A stretch of 64,000 nt of DNA from Arachnopeziza araneosa (GCA_003988855.1 QYAI01000025.1:159406-223405), one strand, 5' to 3'; numbered from the stretch's first letter, positions 11,179 through 24,094 are shown. The notes: generated from the sequence alone by a model not told the origin. Numbers and translations: made by a program.

Positions 11179-12799
11179 GATTGCGTTGGTGGTTGTTGCT
11201 GTTGTGGTGCAGAGCTTGCGAGTTGCAAAGCTCCGGAGGGGTAATGAATAGAGGGAGGAAGTGGGAGCTCCACGAGCTGGTGGAAGCAAAGAGAAATAAG
11301 CAAGCAGCCGGTATTCCAATAGTCAGAGGACAATAGGAGGGAGAGAAGAGGGAGTCAACAATGCTGGAGTTTGGATTGGGGGGTTGCTTTTGATTGTTGA
11401 CGGAGACTGGCTTTATGTTGCTAGGAGCTCCAAGTGGGGTTGCATCGTTCCTGCCCGCACCAGAGGAGCTTCACTCCAAAAGACAAGAGGGAGGGAAGGA
11501 GCTAGAGCCAAGCAAGTCAGACATGGCTCTAGCCCCTGCCCAATAGTAACAGGGCGATATGGGGAGTGGCAGCAGATCTGATGCCTGTCAGAGCGTTGTG
11601 CGTTGGTGCTATCCGGCGCGGCCTGCTCGCCTGTCCCTCCCTCCTGCACCACCACTACCACTACCACTACCACTACCACCACCGCCACCACCACCACCAT
11701 CATGCTGGGCCTGGGAAGAAAAGATTCTGCTGCAGCAACAGCATCAGCACTCGTCCAAACCGTGATGCAATTCAGTTTCAAATCAAATTTTCTTCCACTC
11801 CCTCTCGACCCAGTCCCCCACGGTCCTGGGCCCGCTGGAACCTATGACCTCTGCGTCACTCACTCACTTACTCCCTCACCCCGGAGCGGTGAAAGGCCAA
11901 CCAGCCAGCACGGACTAACTACCAAGTCGATCCTGGACTGGAATGGGATGGAATAATGGGAGGAAGGAAGGGGGACCAATCTCTTCGGGACATGGGGAAA
12001 TTCCCTCTCTCCTCCTCTTCGCCCAGCCAGGCGAGGAAGAAAGTGCAGTACCGAACTGTCTCGCTGCAAAACTTTCTTTGCTCATCATGCAGGGGTGGAG
12101 ATGCCGGGCCTGCCTCTGCCAGATGCGACTCAGATCTCAAATTTTTCCGTCACTCATGTGAACACCAGACAGAAATAGCGGCCACAAGCTTTTCGCCTTT
12201 TGCGCCTTTTGGCTGCCGAGACTCTACAACGGACGGACGAGATCCTGCGCCGACTTCGGTATTCGCTTTAAAAAGAAGAAGAAAGATGGATAGGAAACAA
12301 ACACCAGCAAGGCTCTATGCAGCCTGACAATCCCCAGGGTTGCCCTGATGAGCCATTCCCGAGTGTAGCCGAGGAAACGGTGATACGCGTGTCACGTTAG
12401 CATCGCCTGCATCCTGTGGAAAATAAACGGCCTGGAGAGCAGATGGTGGCGCCTGCCGAGAGACTTGTCAACCCATGTATGGTGCTCGCTGGGTTTTCAC
12501 CTCGCCTACATGTCTTATCACAGAAATTATCATGTACTGTAGGTAGACGTAAAAAGGCTTTTGGGTCAGAATACATCGAAGAATCTAGAAAAGCAGTGGT
12601 AATAACCTTCCTATCATACAGGCATCCCCTGAGTGGACAGAGAGGAAACCACCCAATGCATCTTAGCATACAACTACAGTCATCATGGAAAATATGAGAC
12701 ATTGGTTGCTTCCCCTCCCCAATCCTCGCTGCCGAAATTCAGAAGGTACACCCCGAGATAACCCATCATTATGTATGTCACAAGAACGCCCTCTCAGAT
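11179..12799. promoter_or_regulatory. PYC upstream region, no gene seen
   Basis: The 1.6 kb between the PYC start and the clathrin 3' end. Just upstream of the PYC ATG the minus strand reads an open, positively charged leader and then a pyrimidine-rich tract (about 11320-11380), typical of fungal transcription start regions. A (CAC/TAC)n microsatellite lies inside. Longer open frames here are products of the repeat or of base bias. The stretch 12300-12800 is the clathrin 3' flank. Confidence 0.5.
11647..11702. repeat. (CAC/TAC)n trinucleotide microsatellite
   Basis: An imperfect run of CAC, TAC and GCC triplets about 56 bp long, in the PYC upstream region. It produces artificial poly-Val, poly-Pro and poly-His/Thr open frames on the two strands. 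Confidence 0.9.
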
Positions 12800-15700
12800 T
12801 CAAAATCCACCATAACCAGTCGGCTGCGGCGCGAATCCGTTGGTCTGCGCAAAAGGAGCCGGAGATTGGCGTCCAGCCGAAGATCCCGCCGTAATCATCA
12901 ACCGATTTCCTCCCAGAATAGGTGTATTATTTTCTTCCTTTTCCTGCGACTTCTCTCGCAACTTGCGCTCCTCGTTGTCCTTCTTCAAAATCTCAATCGA
13001 CGAAGCCTGCTGAGCCAGGTAGTTGATCATGAATGGCATAGTGAAATCAGTAAGCCCATGGCGCCATGAGACTTCCATGACAACATGGATTGGGATGAGA
13101 TCATAGCAAGCATAGAGCATGCCCACGTAGCACTCACGGCTGCCAATATCGACGAACTGTGATTTATTAGCTTTACAAGCGCATGCTGAATGTGATATAC
13201 TTACATATCTAAGGAGCTCTTCAACGACTTCTGGCTTACCAGATAGGGCCGCAGTCTCAATGGCATCCTTGAAAAGCTTATCTTGTTTTGAAAGCGCAAT
13301 GGATTTCTCCCATCGTCTGTTCTTGCGGTAGATGTTGGCTGCAATCTGGCGGAAGAATACCAAATCATGATTCTCAAGGCGCTGAGCGAGCTCAACAGGA
13401 TCATAATTATCGTAGTTTTCGACCGAGTCACGCAGAGTCTGGTAATCCTCCTCTTCAATCAAGAGGTCATTAATAGCACTGTTAACAGTCTTCTTGTTTT
13501 GCGATTGAACGTTAAGAAGGAATGGTTTGATGAGTGGGATATTGTCAGACTTTTCAAACATCTTGACAACGCGGTTGACATCGATGCGAGGCGTCAAGGC
13601 CTGAAGAAGATCGGTAAGGAGAGATGGTTGCTCTTGGAGATAGAAGTTGAGGGCACGGTAATAGATCTCCAAGTTCGCAACCTTAATTACGATGTCCTTG
13701 AATGAATGGTGCTCCCAAGCATCAGCAGCACGTTCCATCATGGCAAGAGCTGCGTTATCCCACTCGTCGTAGTGGCAGTAAAGGAATACCAATTCTGGCC
13801 AGAGATGTGCCTCTTCGCAGGCACGGATCATCTTTGGGATGTTGATTCGGGACCAGAAAAGCTTGAGGTGTTCCATCACACGATCGGCGTGGTATTTCGA
13901 TAACGCAATGCCTAAGCCAGTGAAGATTCCCATGTGACTCCGCTCAAGGCCAAGTCCTTGTTCGAGAAGGGCGATGAGCTCGTCAAAGTAACCGTTCCAC
14001 TCGTACTGCTTAATAAGACTTTGCAACTCTTCAGCGTCGATAATCAAGTTCAGACCGCAAATCTGTGCAAGTCTAAATTCCTTTTTGTCGACGCAAGCAA
14101 TGTTGACCTGCTTCCAAACCTTGATGTTGTTTGCCTTACGAGCGCACTCAACAGCAGCTTGGTATTCCTCTAGGTGAACGAGAGTAGTAGCAAGCTTAGC
14201 CCAGTTTGACACGCTGGTGAAGAAGATCTTGGCGGCCTGATGGAAACCTTCATTATATGCCTTGTCACCAGATTCCTCAATATCCGCAACATTTGTGCCC
14301 CGTAGGAAGTCCTCCAGCTCGCCCAACTGATCGGTACGAGCGTAAGCGAAAGCTAGAGCAGTATCAATTGGTGGCTCTCGGAGAGTCTTTCGTGCCATGC
14401 GAAGGAACTTGATCAGATCTTCATCCTTGCCGGCGTGCGTGGCAATCTCGATCACTTCGTTATAATTGCTAGGATCATTGGCCCGAATATACGAAGCGAT
14501 ACCGTCACTAACACGAAGTCCGTCTAGCTGAGCCTTGGCAACTCTGCTCCAAACTTCAGGAAGTTCAACGCGTTCAGCATATTCTTGGGCACGATCAATG
14601 CTGACAATATGCTCAACAAGAACGTTGACAGCGCTTGTGTGATCGTTGATCTTTTTGTAGACCTCAAAGGCTTCTTCGAAGAGACCGACGTCAATGCAGA
14701 TACCGGCAATGTCAGCAGGATTATATCCATCCAGTTGGTGAATATAGCCCATAACCTTGCCCTTATCAGCCTTGGTGGCAGTGAGAATGATTAGATTCTG
14801 GAGGTTTTCATTGTCGCTAAAAGGAGAAGGCTCGAGAACAATCTTCTCTAGAAGCTCGATCAATTCTGTTGGCAAGTCTGCCTTTAAGAAAGCTGCGACC
14901 GCAATGGAGACCTTGTCAGGGTCTGTCGATTCTGGCACGGCGGTAGAGATAACCTGGTCAACGACAGAACGACGATGAATGTTGTTTTGGCTAAGGACAA
15001 AAGCCCAAAGCTCTCCGTCTGCTCTCTCCAGAAGATATCGACTTTGGGCCTTGAACATCGAGTTTTCGGTTGTAAGGCTGATTAATTCTAAATCGTTCTG
15101 GCCTTTAGAAAAAGCAATGAAAGCTGTGTAAAGTCAGTACATGCTCAGGATAATACAGTAGAAATTGCAGGTCCAGTCCATAAGATATCGACGTTATCAA
15201 AAAGTACTCGAGGATGTCGGAGACCTCAAACGCCATCTTATGCTATGAATTGGGGCTGCGAGTTGGAAGCTATCCAATGGTACTTTTTAAGCAGCTAGGC
15301 TGTCCCAAGGGAGGTGACCAGAGTAGTTGTGTTGTTGTGTTGATGCCATAGCATCGAGAAGGACTCCTCCATCTTGCTAATATATCCAGGTATCCCGAAG
15401 GAAGGTGCATTCTTACTAAATGCAGAGGAAGGTCCAGTCTTATCTAAATACTTCGAGAGGGAGTCGAAATTAAAGAGGAAATTGCATCTTACCAAGGTTT
15501 GGATCACGCTTAGCACAATAGTTTCCTACTACTAGAGGATCATATTGATCATTCTCTTTCAGGAATTTCTCGGGAGAATTATTACTGTCGATATAAATCT
15601 TGGCGAGGGCATTATAGACAGCTTGTTGTTGATTCCCTGCAGCGAGAGTAGCCTCTAGGAAAGGAAGGAGAATCTTGAGGCGATTTCTCGACTCGACTTC

Positions 15701-18680
15701 TGCCACAAGCTCATCAATTGGGATTGATGCGGGATTGACGGTTTGTAGAAGTCCCTTAATGATTGACTCATCGCAGTCAACATCCAGTAAGCCACCAACG
15801 ACAGCGGGTGTTCGAGATGGGTTTACACGCTGAACGTACACCTCGATAGACTTGAATTGCTGGTTTTGGTAGAGATAAAGCACCAAGTCGTGGATCATGT
15901 TGAAGCGGTCACAAACGATGATGAGTGGAAGTTGTTCGGTCAATTTAGCTTCCTTCAGGAAATTCTTAACCTTCTCCGGATTGAAATGGTTGCCTGAGAT
16001 CAAATTAGTATTGTAGAAAGTCAGGGAGTTTAAGCGACTTTAAAGCTCGGAGGTTGTTTCAAGAGCAGCTGGACAATTACAGGGTCATACGGCTCCTGCA
16101 ACAAACTTCCAAACCCCGGGGCTGTAATAAAAGGAATAAGGATTTTGAAGGAGAATAAGTCTTACTGTCTCGACAGATGCGTTCAACTTCGTTAAATTGG
16201 CCCATCTTGGTTGCTGCTTCAATGTATTTAAAATTGACATCGGGATCCTCGCTAAGGTTCACAATACTTCCAAGATAGTAGAAGAGACCCTCCGACGTCT
16301 TGTATTTCTCGAGGAGGTCAATCAATCTTGTAGGGCCGAGAAGATCAGAATATTTGGTGGCGATCTGCACCACCGCACCTAGGTTTTGACGAATGTTGGA
16401 TTTCAACATAGCATCGAGACAATCCAGAGACTGCTCAAGAGAAAGACGGCCGAAGAAGGTCGTGAGCCAGTCCTGGCTGAAGTTTTGGGATGCGACGATA
16501 TTAACAATAACGCGCTTGATAGATTCCGGATCCTGATAATGCTCTAGTGCTCGTTGAGAGAGACCAGCCTGCTCGCATAGCTGTGCAATGCGAGCTTTAT
16601 CGTAGTGGGAGAACATATCATTACCAAGAATAGCGTCAGCAACTTGAGGGGCATTCATAAGGTTCATCTCGAGAAGACGGGTCTGCAAATGGCCTTGCTC
16701 TGGCTTATTATCCTTCAATGCATCCAGCAGGAAAGCAGTTGCCTGTTGAATCATGCCCTGAGACTGGAATACATCCACGACACGGTCAATATCAACCAGA
16801 TCCGTAAGTTGAGCAGCAAATTCAGAGGCCTTGTCTGGATTAAGACGAACGATGTTTTGCAGAAGGACGACATAGTCTGGTTGGTATCCAACCTGCGCCG
16901 AGTAGGGCAAGATCTTCTCAAACTGGCCAGTCTCAGCAAAAGCAGCGACCACCTTAGCGGGGACGTTTGCACGCAGATAAATGCTAAGTGCAAGGTTGAG
17001 GTCGTGCGGTCGAACAATATCACCCAATTCTTCGGAGCACTCTAACTTGTTCTCCTTCATCCACTTCTCCAGAAGATGCTTTCTATTCTGAGCAAGAACA
17101 GGTCTCACAAGCTCGATTGTCTCGAATTTGTTGAGTCCACCTTTATCGAGAAGCATACCGAAATATTGGAGAATGACGGACAGTTGTCCTGGCTGAGGTT
17201 GAACAGCCTTAAATCTCTCAATTGTCTGAGGAGTTCGGAGGAAGCCTCTTGGTGAGTTAGCAGCAATCTTGGCTGCCTCGGCATAGGTTCCTGAGTTCAA
17301 TAGCTGTTCAAATTGCTGAGCATACAGGTTATCCGCACCTGGCAGACCAGCTCTAGAAGCAAGCTTGACCGCAAGGCTTGAGTTTGCAGGATTCTGAAGA
17401 AGGTATGGGATAATAGTGTTCTCATCAACAGCAACAGAGAGCACCTGTCCTTTTCTGTTCACGCCCAATAAACCGGCGGATTCAGAGTCGGGCGCGGTGA
17501 TGAATATTGTCTCGCTTGAAATCCGGTTCATGAAAATGCAAGTACCACTTTCCAAGTCATACAGATGGATAAACCCATACTTTGTGACAAGGTAGATGAC
17601 GCTATATCTCTGAGAAACTTGCATGGCAACTGGGAAATCGTTGACTGCCTCCGCGGGAAAGTATACATCAACTGCCTTCTTGGGGAACGTTGGGTTTGAG
17701 GCTGTAGGGTCAACCTCGACGATATGTAGCTTGGCCCCCGTTGCTGTTCGTACGGAGAATGTAAAGACTTTCGTATCGGCTGAGGCTCCCTCAAGACGAA
17801 GGGTACCAAATGCGGCAGCATGTCCTTCAATGGCCTGGCTGATGTTTCGGTCTCGAGAGTATAGTTGCATAGCTCCAACAACCCGTCCCTGTAGTTGAGA
17901 AATACCGACGACGACCATCCACTTTCCGTCAGCGCTGACGCGATAGTTGATGATTTGGGATCCCTATAAACTAGATTAACATCTCGTGAAGCTCCAAAGG
18001 AACCGTACTCACGACGAGATTTTGGTTTCGCTTGAATATCTCTACGGGCTGCGGTTGGTTTGGATCAAACACGTCCCAGTGATAAACTGTTGTCTCCGTA
18101 ACCAAGCCCAATGTTGTATCACTGAACCACTTCCAGAAGACAACATCCTCATTCATTGTAGCCGACTTCAACTTCTGCTTGTTGCCAAGGTCAAATATCT
18201 GGAGTGTCCGAGACTGTGCCTTTAGCGCAATAATCTGCTTCGTCCAGTGCATGATAGCACTATCGGCTTTAATAGGTCTGCGAATAACAGCATTATTATT
18301 TTTAAGATCGACGATGACAACCTCAGGCGAGGCAGCTTCGTTTTTCTTTTCGCGCACACATATAAATGAATCCGATTCAAGGGTCTAGATCAAACATTAG
18401 TCGAGCGATGCGACAAATCTGCCAGATAAAGATGCAAGCCTTACACATGTGCTGAATCCAATTGATGCATGCTAGAACGTGAAATGTCAGTTCAGAGTCT
18501 TTTCGCGACTGCCTACATTGAGAGCTACTGGAGCTCCCGGCATTTACACACCTCAACACCAACGGTAGGACTGGTAAGCTGTAGACAAGTTAGTTACTGC
18601 AGACTGCTTATGAAGGTCAAGCGAAGGTTGATACATACCAAAAGTAGCTCCGTAAACTTGATGGGCAAGACAGGCGCCAT
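12800..18680 (-). CDS. CHC1: Clathrin heavy chain
   Basis: Forms triskelion legs of clathrin coats in endocytosis and trans-Golgi sorting. Eight exons (minus): 18639-18680, 18552-18578, 18445-18471, 18013-18384, 16166-17963, 15493-15993, 13205-15124 and 12800-13156. Exons 2 and 3 are 27 nt each (LTSPTVGVE, HASIGFSTC). The N-terminal beta-propeller (to about 480) is followed by the alpha-solenoid of CHC repeats and a Gln/Pro/Gly tail ending PTGYGGF. The last intron (13157-13204, 48 nt) has no stop and is a multiple of three. One problem: joining 15493 to 15124 across a 368-nt intron is out of frame by one base, although residues on both sides (RDPNL / FIAFSKGQND) are family sequence. Removing one base of an AAAA run (15120-15123) would give the expected 1680 aa. 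Two in-frame alternative acceptors exist (exon from 15144 or 15102) but add or remove residues. Confidence 0.95.
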
Positions 18681-19407
18681 CTTGATGAGTTGCGCTTGCA
18701 CCGCGCTCAGTCCCAAATACCGCTCTCAATATCAGGAAATTAGTACGGGAATAAATTCAAAGAATGAGCGTGAGTATCAAAGCTCCCTTGATGGTTGGGA
18801 TGCTGTGAGGTTGTGGAGTATTAGGTTCTTGTTGATTGTGTTGTTGCGTGGCTTCGATTTAGACACTTAAATTCTACCTCCTAAAGGGGCAAGCGTAAAA
18901 TAAGCTACATCACGTGGACTGAAATCGCCGTTCAGGGGGGACCTTACTACCCTATTATTAAATCTGCAAGGAGTACCTGGTTGGCAAGCTGTTCAGGAGG
19001 TCTAATCTTGTGGTCGCAAAAAGTTCATCAAATCGTTTTTCTAAGGTATGATCTTTGGTCTCCTTCGTCTCTCACGTCTAATAGGCAAATAACGGGTTGA
19101 TTCATCGATTTTTTTGGGGATTGCCTTCAAAGCAACCACTTTAGATTTACAACTACGTCTATGGCCGCTTTTGACCTTCTAGCTATTATTTACTGCGCAG
19201 AGTCTAGTTCTGAGGCTGATCCCCCTTGAATATGTCTATGATTGTTCCCTAGGATATCTTACAATGAGCAGTGTAGGTACCGTGATAACAAGAAACAACC
19301 TGGAATTAAAACGTCCTAATAAAAGACCTGCCCTGTCAACGCCTTGTGAGATGCTGTCTATAGAATATGCTGAAAAGCTGTGTGAGATGAGAGTAAGGAG
19401 CGCTTGC
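18681..19407. promoter_or_regulatory. Clathrin upstream region with CACGTG box
   Basis: About 730 bp between the clathrin start and the MFS gene 3' end. A CACGTG element occurs at 18911-18916, about 230 bp upstream of the clathrin ATG. Short open frames in 19236-19503 are not convincing genes. Confidence 0.4.
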
Positions 19408-21348
19408 TTAAGCAGCCATTTCGATCTTCTTTCCTTTAACACTGCGCCATTCGATAAAACCGGACCCGATGACAGTCATCGAGGCCATGATGGCAGCAAC
19501 TAGGAAAGCTTGAGTCAGGGCGGCATTATAGGCCAATGTTACGCCTGGAAGATCTGCTTTATCAATGCTCTGTTGAATTGCAGTGGCTCCAGTGCTGAGA
19601 ACAATCTTAGGATCGAGATTTGGAGCATATTTAGCAAGGCTCAGAACAAGTTTGTTGGTGAAAACATTCTGGCCAATAGAGACGAATAGAGCGCCTCCGA
19701 GAGTTTGCACAAAGATGATCTGTTCAGTTGTTAGACTGTGGATGAAAGCTTTAGACAATCAACTTACAATGGAGGTGCCAATTGGAACCTCAGATATGTC
19801 AAGAACAGTCTGGACGGCAATCATAGGTTGCTGCATGCCCATGCCAATTCCGAAACCAATGAGGCACTGATACCCGATCCACATTTGATGGTCAGAGGCT
19901 GGCGTAAGGGTTGAAAGCAGCCCGCCTCCAACGGCTGCGAGAACTGTGGACCCAATCATAAAAGGTGCATAGTAACCCAGTGCGGTAACACCAATACCAG
20001 AAGCGACAGAGATGACGACCAAACTTAGAACCATGGGGATGTTCATGATTCCTGACCTTACAGCAGAAGCTCCCTTGACTGCCTGAAACCAGATTGGAGT
20101 GAAGTAAACCAGGAGGAGGAAGCAAGAGCCCATGGAGAATGCGAAGAAAGCAGAAGCCCATATAGTTCGTTTTGCCATCATCTTCGGTGGGATAGTTGCA
20201 GTTCCTTGCTTCCAGAATTGGACAGCGACGAAGATGCTGATCAGAATACCGAAGAAGACAAAGAGCATAATGATTCTCCAAGAGCCCCATTCATACTTGG
20301 TACCTCCCCACTGGAGAGCCAGCAAGAGACAAATGATGGCCGGAATGAAGAAAGCCGTACCGATAAGATCGAATTCCTTTATGCGCTCCTTCCAGCCCAA
20401 AGAAGCGATAGCCTTCCGATCAGGAGCTTTGAAGAAGAATAGAATCACAAGCATAGTGATACCTCCAATAGGAAGATTGATGTAGAAACACTATGAACGA
20501 GTTAATCTACGAGGTTTTCCTATCAAAACGGGATTTCATAAAAGAAAGCACGTACCCAACGCCAAGTTGTCTTGTCAGTAAACACTCCGCCGAGGAGGGG
20601 ACCCACGACCGACGAAATACCGTACATGGCACCAATAAATCCCGTGTACATAGGTCTCTTGACAAGGGGGACTGAGTGTGCGACAATGATGAGAGCTCCA
20701 GAGAAGATTCCCGCCGATCCCAAGCCAGCTACGGCTCTGCCGACAATCAGGGACACGGAGTTTGGTGCAACTCCGCAAAGAAGACTGCCAATTTCGAAGA
20801 TTCCAATTGCAATCAGATAGACATATTTGATTGAGAAGAAGGTATAGAATTTGCCAAAGAGCAATTGGAAGGAGGCAGTTGTCAGAAGATATGCGCTGCC
20901 ATACCAGCCAACGTCGGCCAGCGAATCGAACTGATCGGTGATTTTAGGGATGGCCGTTGCGATGATGGTGTCTGTTTAGGGGGGGTTAGAAGATTGGTTG
21001 TGTATATGATAGTCGGAGAATGTAGGTGGGTAGATGGATATTTAAAATGGTTCTGAAAGAGAAGTGTGTTGACATACTGTCCAGGGCAATCAAGAGAACA
21101 CTCAAACACAAAGCCAGAGTAATCAAGCCGAGTTTGACGCCCGTTGGGTACTCGATTCCTTCAGCACTGGTCATGACTCTGGTCAATTCCTCAGGGGCTT
21201 CCTTGGTAGTTTCCTCATTTTGGGCTGGTTGAGTAGGCGTAGGGGATCGCGAAGCTCGTTGGGTAGAAGCCTCAGCGTGGACCTTCTCGTTGAGACTAGG
21301 AGATGCGCTCTTGAGCGTCTCGGACTGAGAATCGTCTGCGAGTGCCAT
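19408..21348 (-). CDS. MFS drug/toxin exporter, DHA2 (14-TM) type
   Basis: Proton-driven efflux carrier of the plasma membrane; the substrate cannot be read from sequence. Four exons (minus): 21078-21348, 20556-20971, 19768-20490 and 19408-19719, all phases consistent, giving 573 aa. The N-terminal 75 residues are cytosolic and Ser/Thr/Glu-rich. TM1 leads into the LDNTIIATAIPKITDQF signature. The second motif is GRAVAGLGSAGIFSGAL, and motif C is GISSVVGPLLGGVFTD followed by WRWCFYINLPIGG, characteristic of DHA2 antiporters such as the fungal toxin-efflux group. Many hydrophobic segments follow, and the end is a short Lys-rich tail (RSVKGKKIEMAA). There is no biosynthetic gene cluster beside it, so a general drug/metabolite role is more likely than export of a dedicated product. 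Confidence 0.9.
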
Positions 21349-22493
21349 TGTGTCGGCCCAGAATCGTCGTGAAAGCGGCGAAGGCGAAGGTCGAAGCCGT
21401 GGGGATACAACGTGCGTCTATAAAAGGGACCAGGGACTCCAGACCTTAAGTATCAAGTCGCAGGGGCCTCGCCCAGACGAAAGAAGAAGACAGCGGGGCC
21501 GGGTAGCCAATCTCCCGCAGAGCCGAGTTATGAAAATCGGACGACCCAGAAAACAATTTTAGCGTGTGGATCGGAGCTTGCAGCAGTGGAAAGGGGGCAA
21601 CGTCGTACTTTCCAGAGAATGTCAGGTTGGCGCCGAGACGGGGTTGTCCCTCCCTAGAAAGCGTCGAGGGCCAATACGAGCATATATAGCCTCCCCCAAT
21701 CTCTTCAACAAGTACCGTACACCCAGCATGCACAGGCGGCTTGGACACTTACGATTGTCGGTGTTCGCGTGTTCGCGTAATTTTTGCAATCTTCGGACTG
21801 GATTCATCCGCTCGGAAATGCGCCTCTCTGATTGGACTGCCGGACTTGGAAGCGGTCCGTTTTTGGCTCTGGCACACTCTCAACTCGCTTGGAGGTTCCC
21901 GTGATCTGACTCGCGAGGGCCCTACTCCATCGCGACTCATTACTCGCCCAAGCATGGAACGCCGAACTCAACCTTCCTCCGCAGGCACGCAACACCGACC
22001 CAGCACATCTTTATGCAGATGCTCAGACACCCGGCGTACGGAAGAACAAATAATGTCTTGATGCGCTCAGAGACCACCTGTCTTTGTAGCCTGAAGGCCG
22101 AAGCACAAGAGAGGCCTGGACCGCGAGTGGGATGCCTTTTGACGCTGTTTCTTCCACGCATGATTGGCCCAACCGCCGCAGCTTGCTCGGGCCTGATTGT
22201 GCGAGAATCTCCCGAGGAGTGTGTCTTATTCCGGAGCACTATATGCATCTGGCATACCAAGACGCTTCCACAAGTCCGCCGCTCTTGTGCAGTGATATCG
22301 ACTTCAAACTCACAACCTCAATGACATGTTTCCAAAAAATAATAATAATAAAATAAAAAATAAAAAATAAAAAATAAAAGGCTCCCTTTAATTTGCTTTC
22401 ATTTGTGCCTTAAATTCATGAAGTCTTCTGGAACTTTTGCCCAATCTATCAACTCCTCATGAAACATGCATAAACAGACAAACCAGCACGTCT
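21349..22493. other. Intergenic upstream of the MFS gene, no gene seen
   Basis: 1.1 kb with several mutually overlapping, Arg/Ser-rich open frames on both strands that look like chance. An AT-rich low-complexity tract ends the region next to the eIF2-gamma 3' end. No element is recognised. Confidence 0.55.
22334..22379. repeat. A-rich (AAAAAAT)n / (AAT)n simple repeat
   Basis: AAT triplets followed by repeated A5-6T units, about 46 bp long, in the 3' flank of the eIF2-gamma gene. Confidence 0.9.
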
Positions 22494-24094
22494 TTAGGAC
22501 GTACTTGGATCTAAAGTGACACCGTTGGCAATAGTTGCCCAGCCTATTAATCTCCAATGTTTCTCGATACGACGACTAAGAGCCACCTTCTCGCCAACAT
22601 TCGTACAAGCTGGGCTCGTCAAAACTAACTTGGCAGCATCCTGCTTAACAGCCACAACCTTTGCACCCGTGGCGGTGGAACCAATGTTCACCATCAGTAC
22701 TTCATTCTTGGCTAGCTTAGCAACCTTAGCTTGCTTGCCATCTGCAGTTTTGACACCCAGGAGTCGACGGAGAAGATAGTAGTTGACTTCAATCTCCACA
22801 TAGATATCTGGAAGACGACCTTTCAACCCAAGAACAAACCCCACCAAACGATCCGCCCGGCATAGAGTTGGGTCAATCCGAGTTCCAACACCAATAAGAC
22901 CACCTGGGACAGCATACTTTAACTCATTGTTTTCTGAGTTCAAGGTGACAATTCTGCTGAAAATGGGTGTGCATTTGATAGCTCCTTTCTCATCACGAGT
23001 GACAATTCCAGGACGAATCTCAATTTCATCACCGAGCTTGACTACACCATGCAGGATACTTCCACCTGCAACACCTCCCTTCAACTCTTCGATTTCGGCA
23101 CCTGGCTTGTTGACGTCAAAAGAACGAATGACAATCATTTGAGGATCCATGGAGAAATCTCGGGGTGGAACAGGAATGGTGTTGACTATCGCCTCGTTGA
23201 CGGCATCGATATTAAATTTCAACTGAGCAGAAATGGGAATGATGGGTGCACCACCAGCGACTGTTCCTCGAATAAACTTGTTTATTGAACCCCAGTGCTC
23301 TTTAGCAGCTTCCTCTCTCATTAAATCGACTTTGTTCTGGAGAATGATAATTTTGTCGAGCTTCATAATCTCAATAGCTGCAAGATGCTCGGATGTTTGT
23401 GGTTGAGGGCATGTTTCATTGCCGGCAATAAGAAGGAGGGCAGCATCCATGACTGCGGCACCAGATAACATAGTACTCATGAGAATGTCGTGACCTGGAC
23501 AATCGACAAAGCTGAACGCTTATCAGTATCTTTCACTTGGGGCAACAAGTAAACTTACGAAACATGTCTAAGCAGCCTATAAGTACCAGAACAGCCCTCT
23601 CTTTCACAAGGAGGATCGACTTCTTTTTCACTCTTGTAACTTCTAAAGCATCCTGGTCTTGGACATTCCTCATTGTCACACTTGTAGATCTTTGCATTTG
23701 CATAACCCAATTTAATTGTGATATTCCTCTCCAATTCATTCTTGAATCGCACAGTCTGTACTCCAGATATAGCCTTCACAACAGTCGATTTTCCGTGCGC
23801 GACATGTCCAATAGTTCCAATATTGATAGTTGCTTGTCTTGCAATGATCTCGGGGGTCAAGGGAGTCAGCGAAGCGACATCCAAATCTTTCGGGTCTGTT
23901 TGAGTAGGGAGAATTGGACGCTGTACGATAGGGGCTGGTTCTTTGCGTGTCGATGTTTTCATAGCAGATTTAAGTGGCTTCTCTTCGACGGGCTCCAGAT
24001 GGTCGTCATTTTGTGGCTCAAAGTCTGGAGATTCATTTCCAGAGTCCGAATCTGAGTCAGGATCGTTTCCGTACTTGTCCCCGTTTGACGCCAT
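22494..24094 (-). CDS. GCD11: Translation initiation factor eIF2 subunit gamma
   Basis: GTPase subunit of eIF2 that delivers initiator Met-tRNA to the 40S subunit. Two exons (minus): 23559-24094 and 22494-23511, with a 47-nt intron and a split Ser codon, giving 517 aa. The N-terminus is acidic and Ser/Asp-rich. G1 is GHVAHGKSTVV, the switch 1 region is KNELERNITIKLGYANAKIY, a Cys-rich knuckle follows (CDNEECPRPGC and CEREGC), G3 is DCPGHD, G4 is NKVD, and G5 lies in SAQLKFNID. Domains II/III show the VGFVLG and SRRIEKHWRLIGW ends typical of eIF2-gamma. The intron lies just before the DCPGHD motif. ATG at 24094 chosen as the first in the acidic N-terminus. Confidence 0.96.

Noticed and set aside
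11179..11319. Annotating PYC with a 47-residue longer N-terminus
   Set aside because: The first codon of that open stretch is TTG and no ATG occurs before 11178; the ATG at 11178 gives the normal family length. Kept only as a finding.
11413..11956. Open frames with poly-Val, poly-Pro and poly-Thr/His
   Set aside because: They are direct translations of the CAC/TAC microsatellite and its flanks in different frames.
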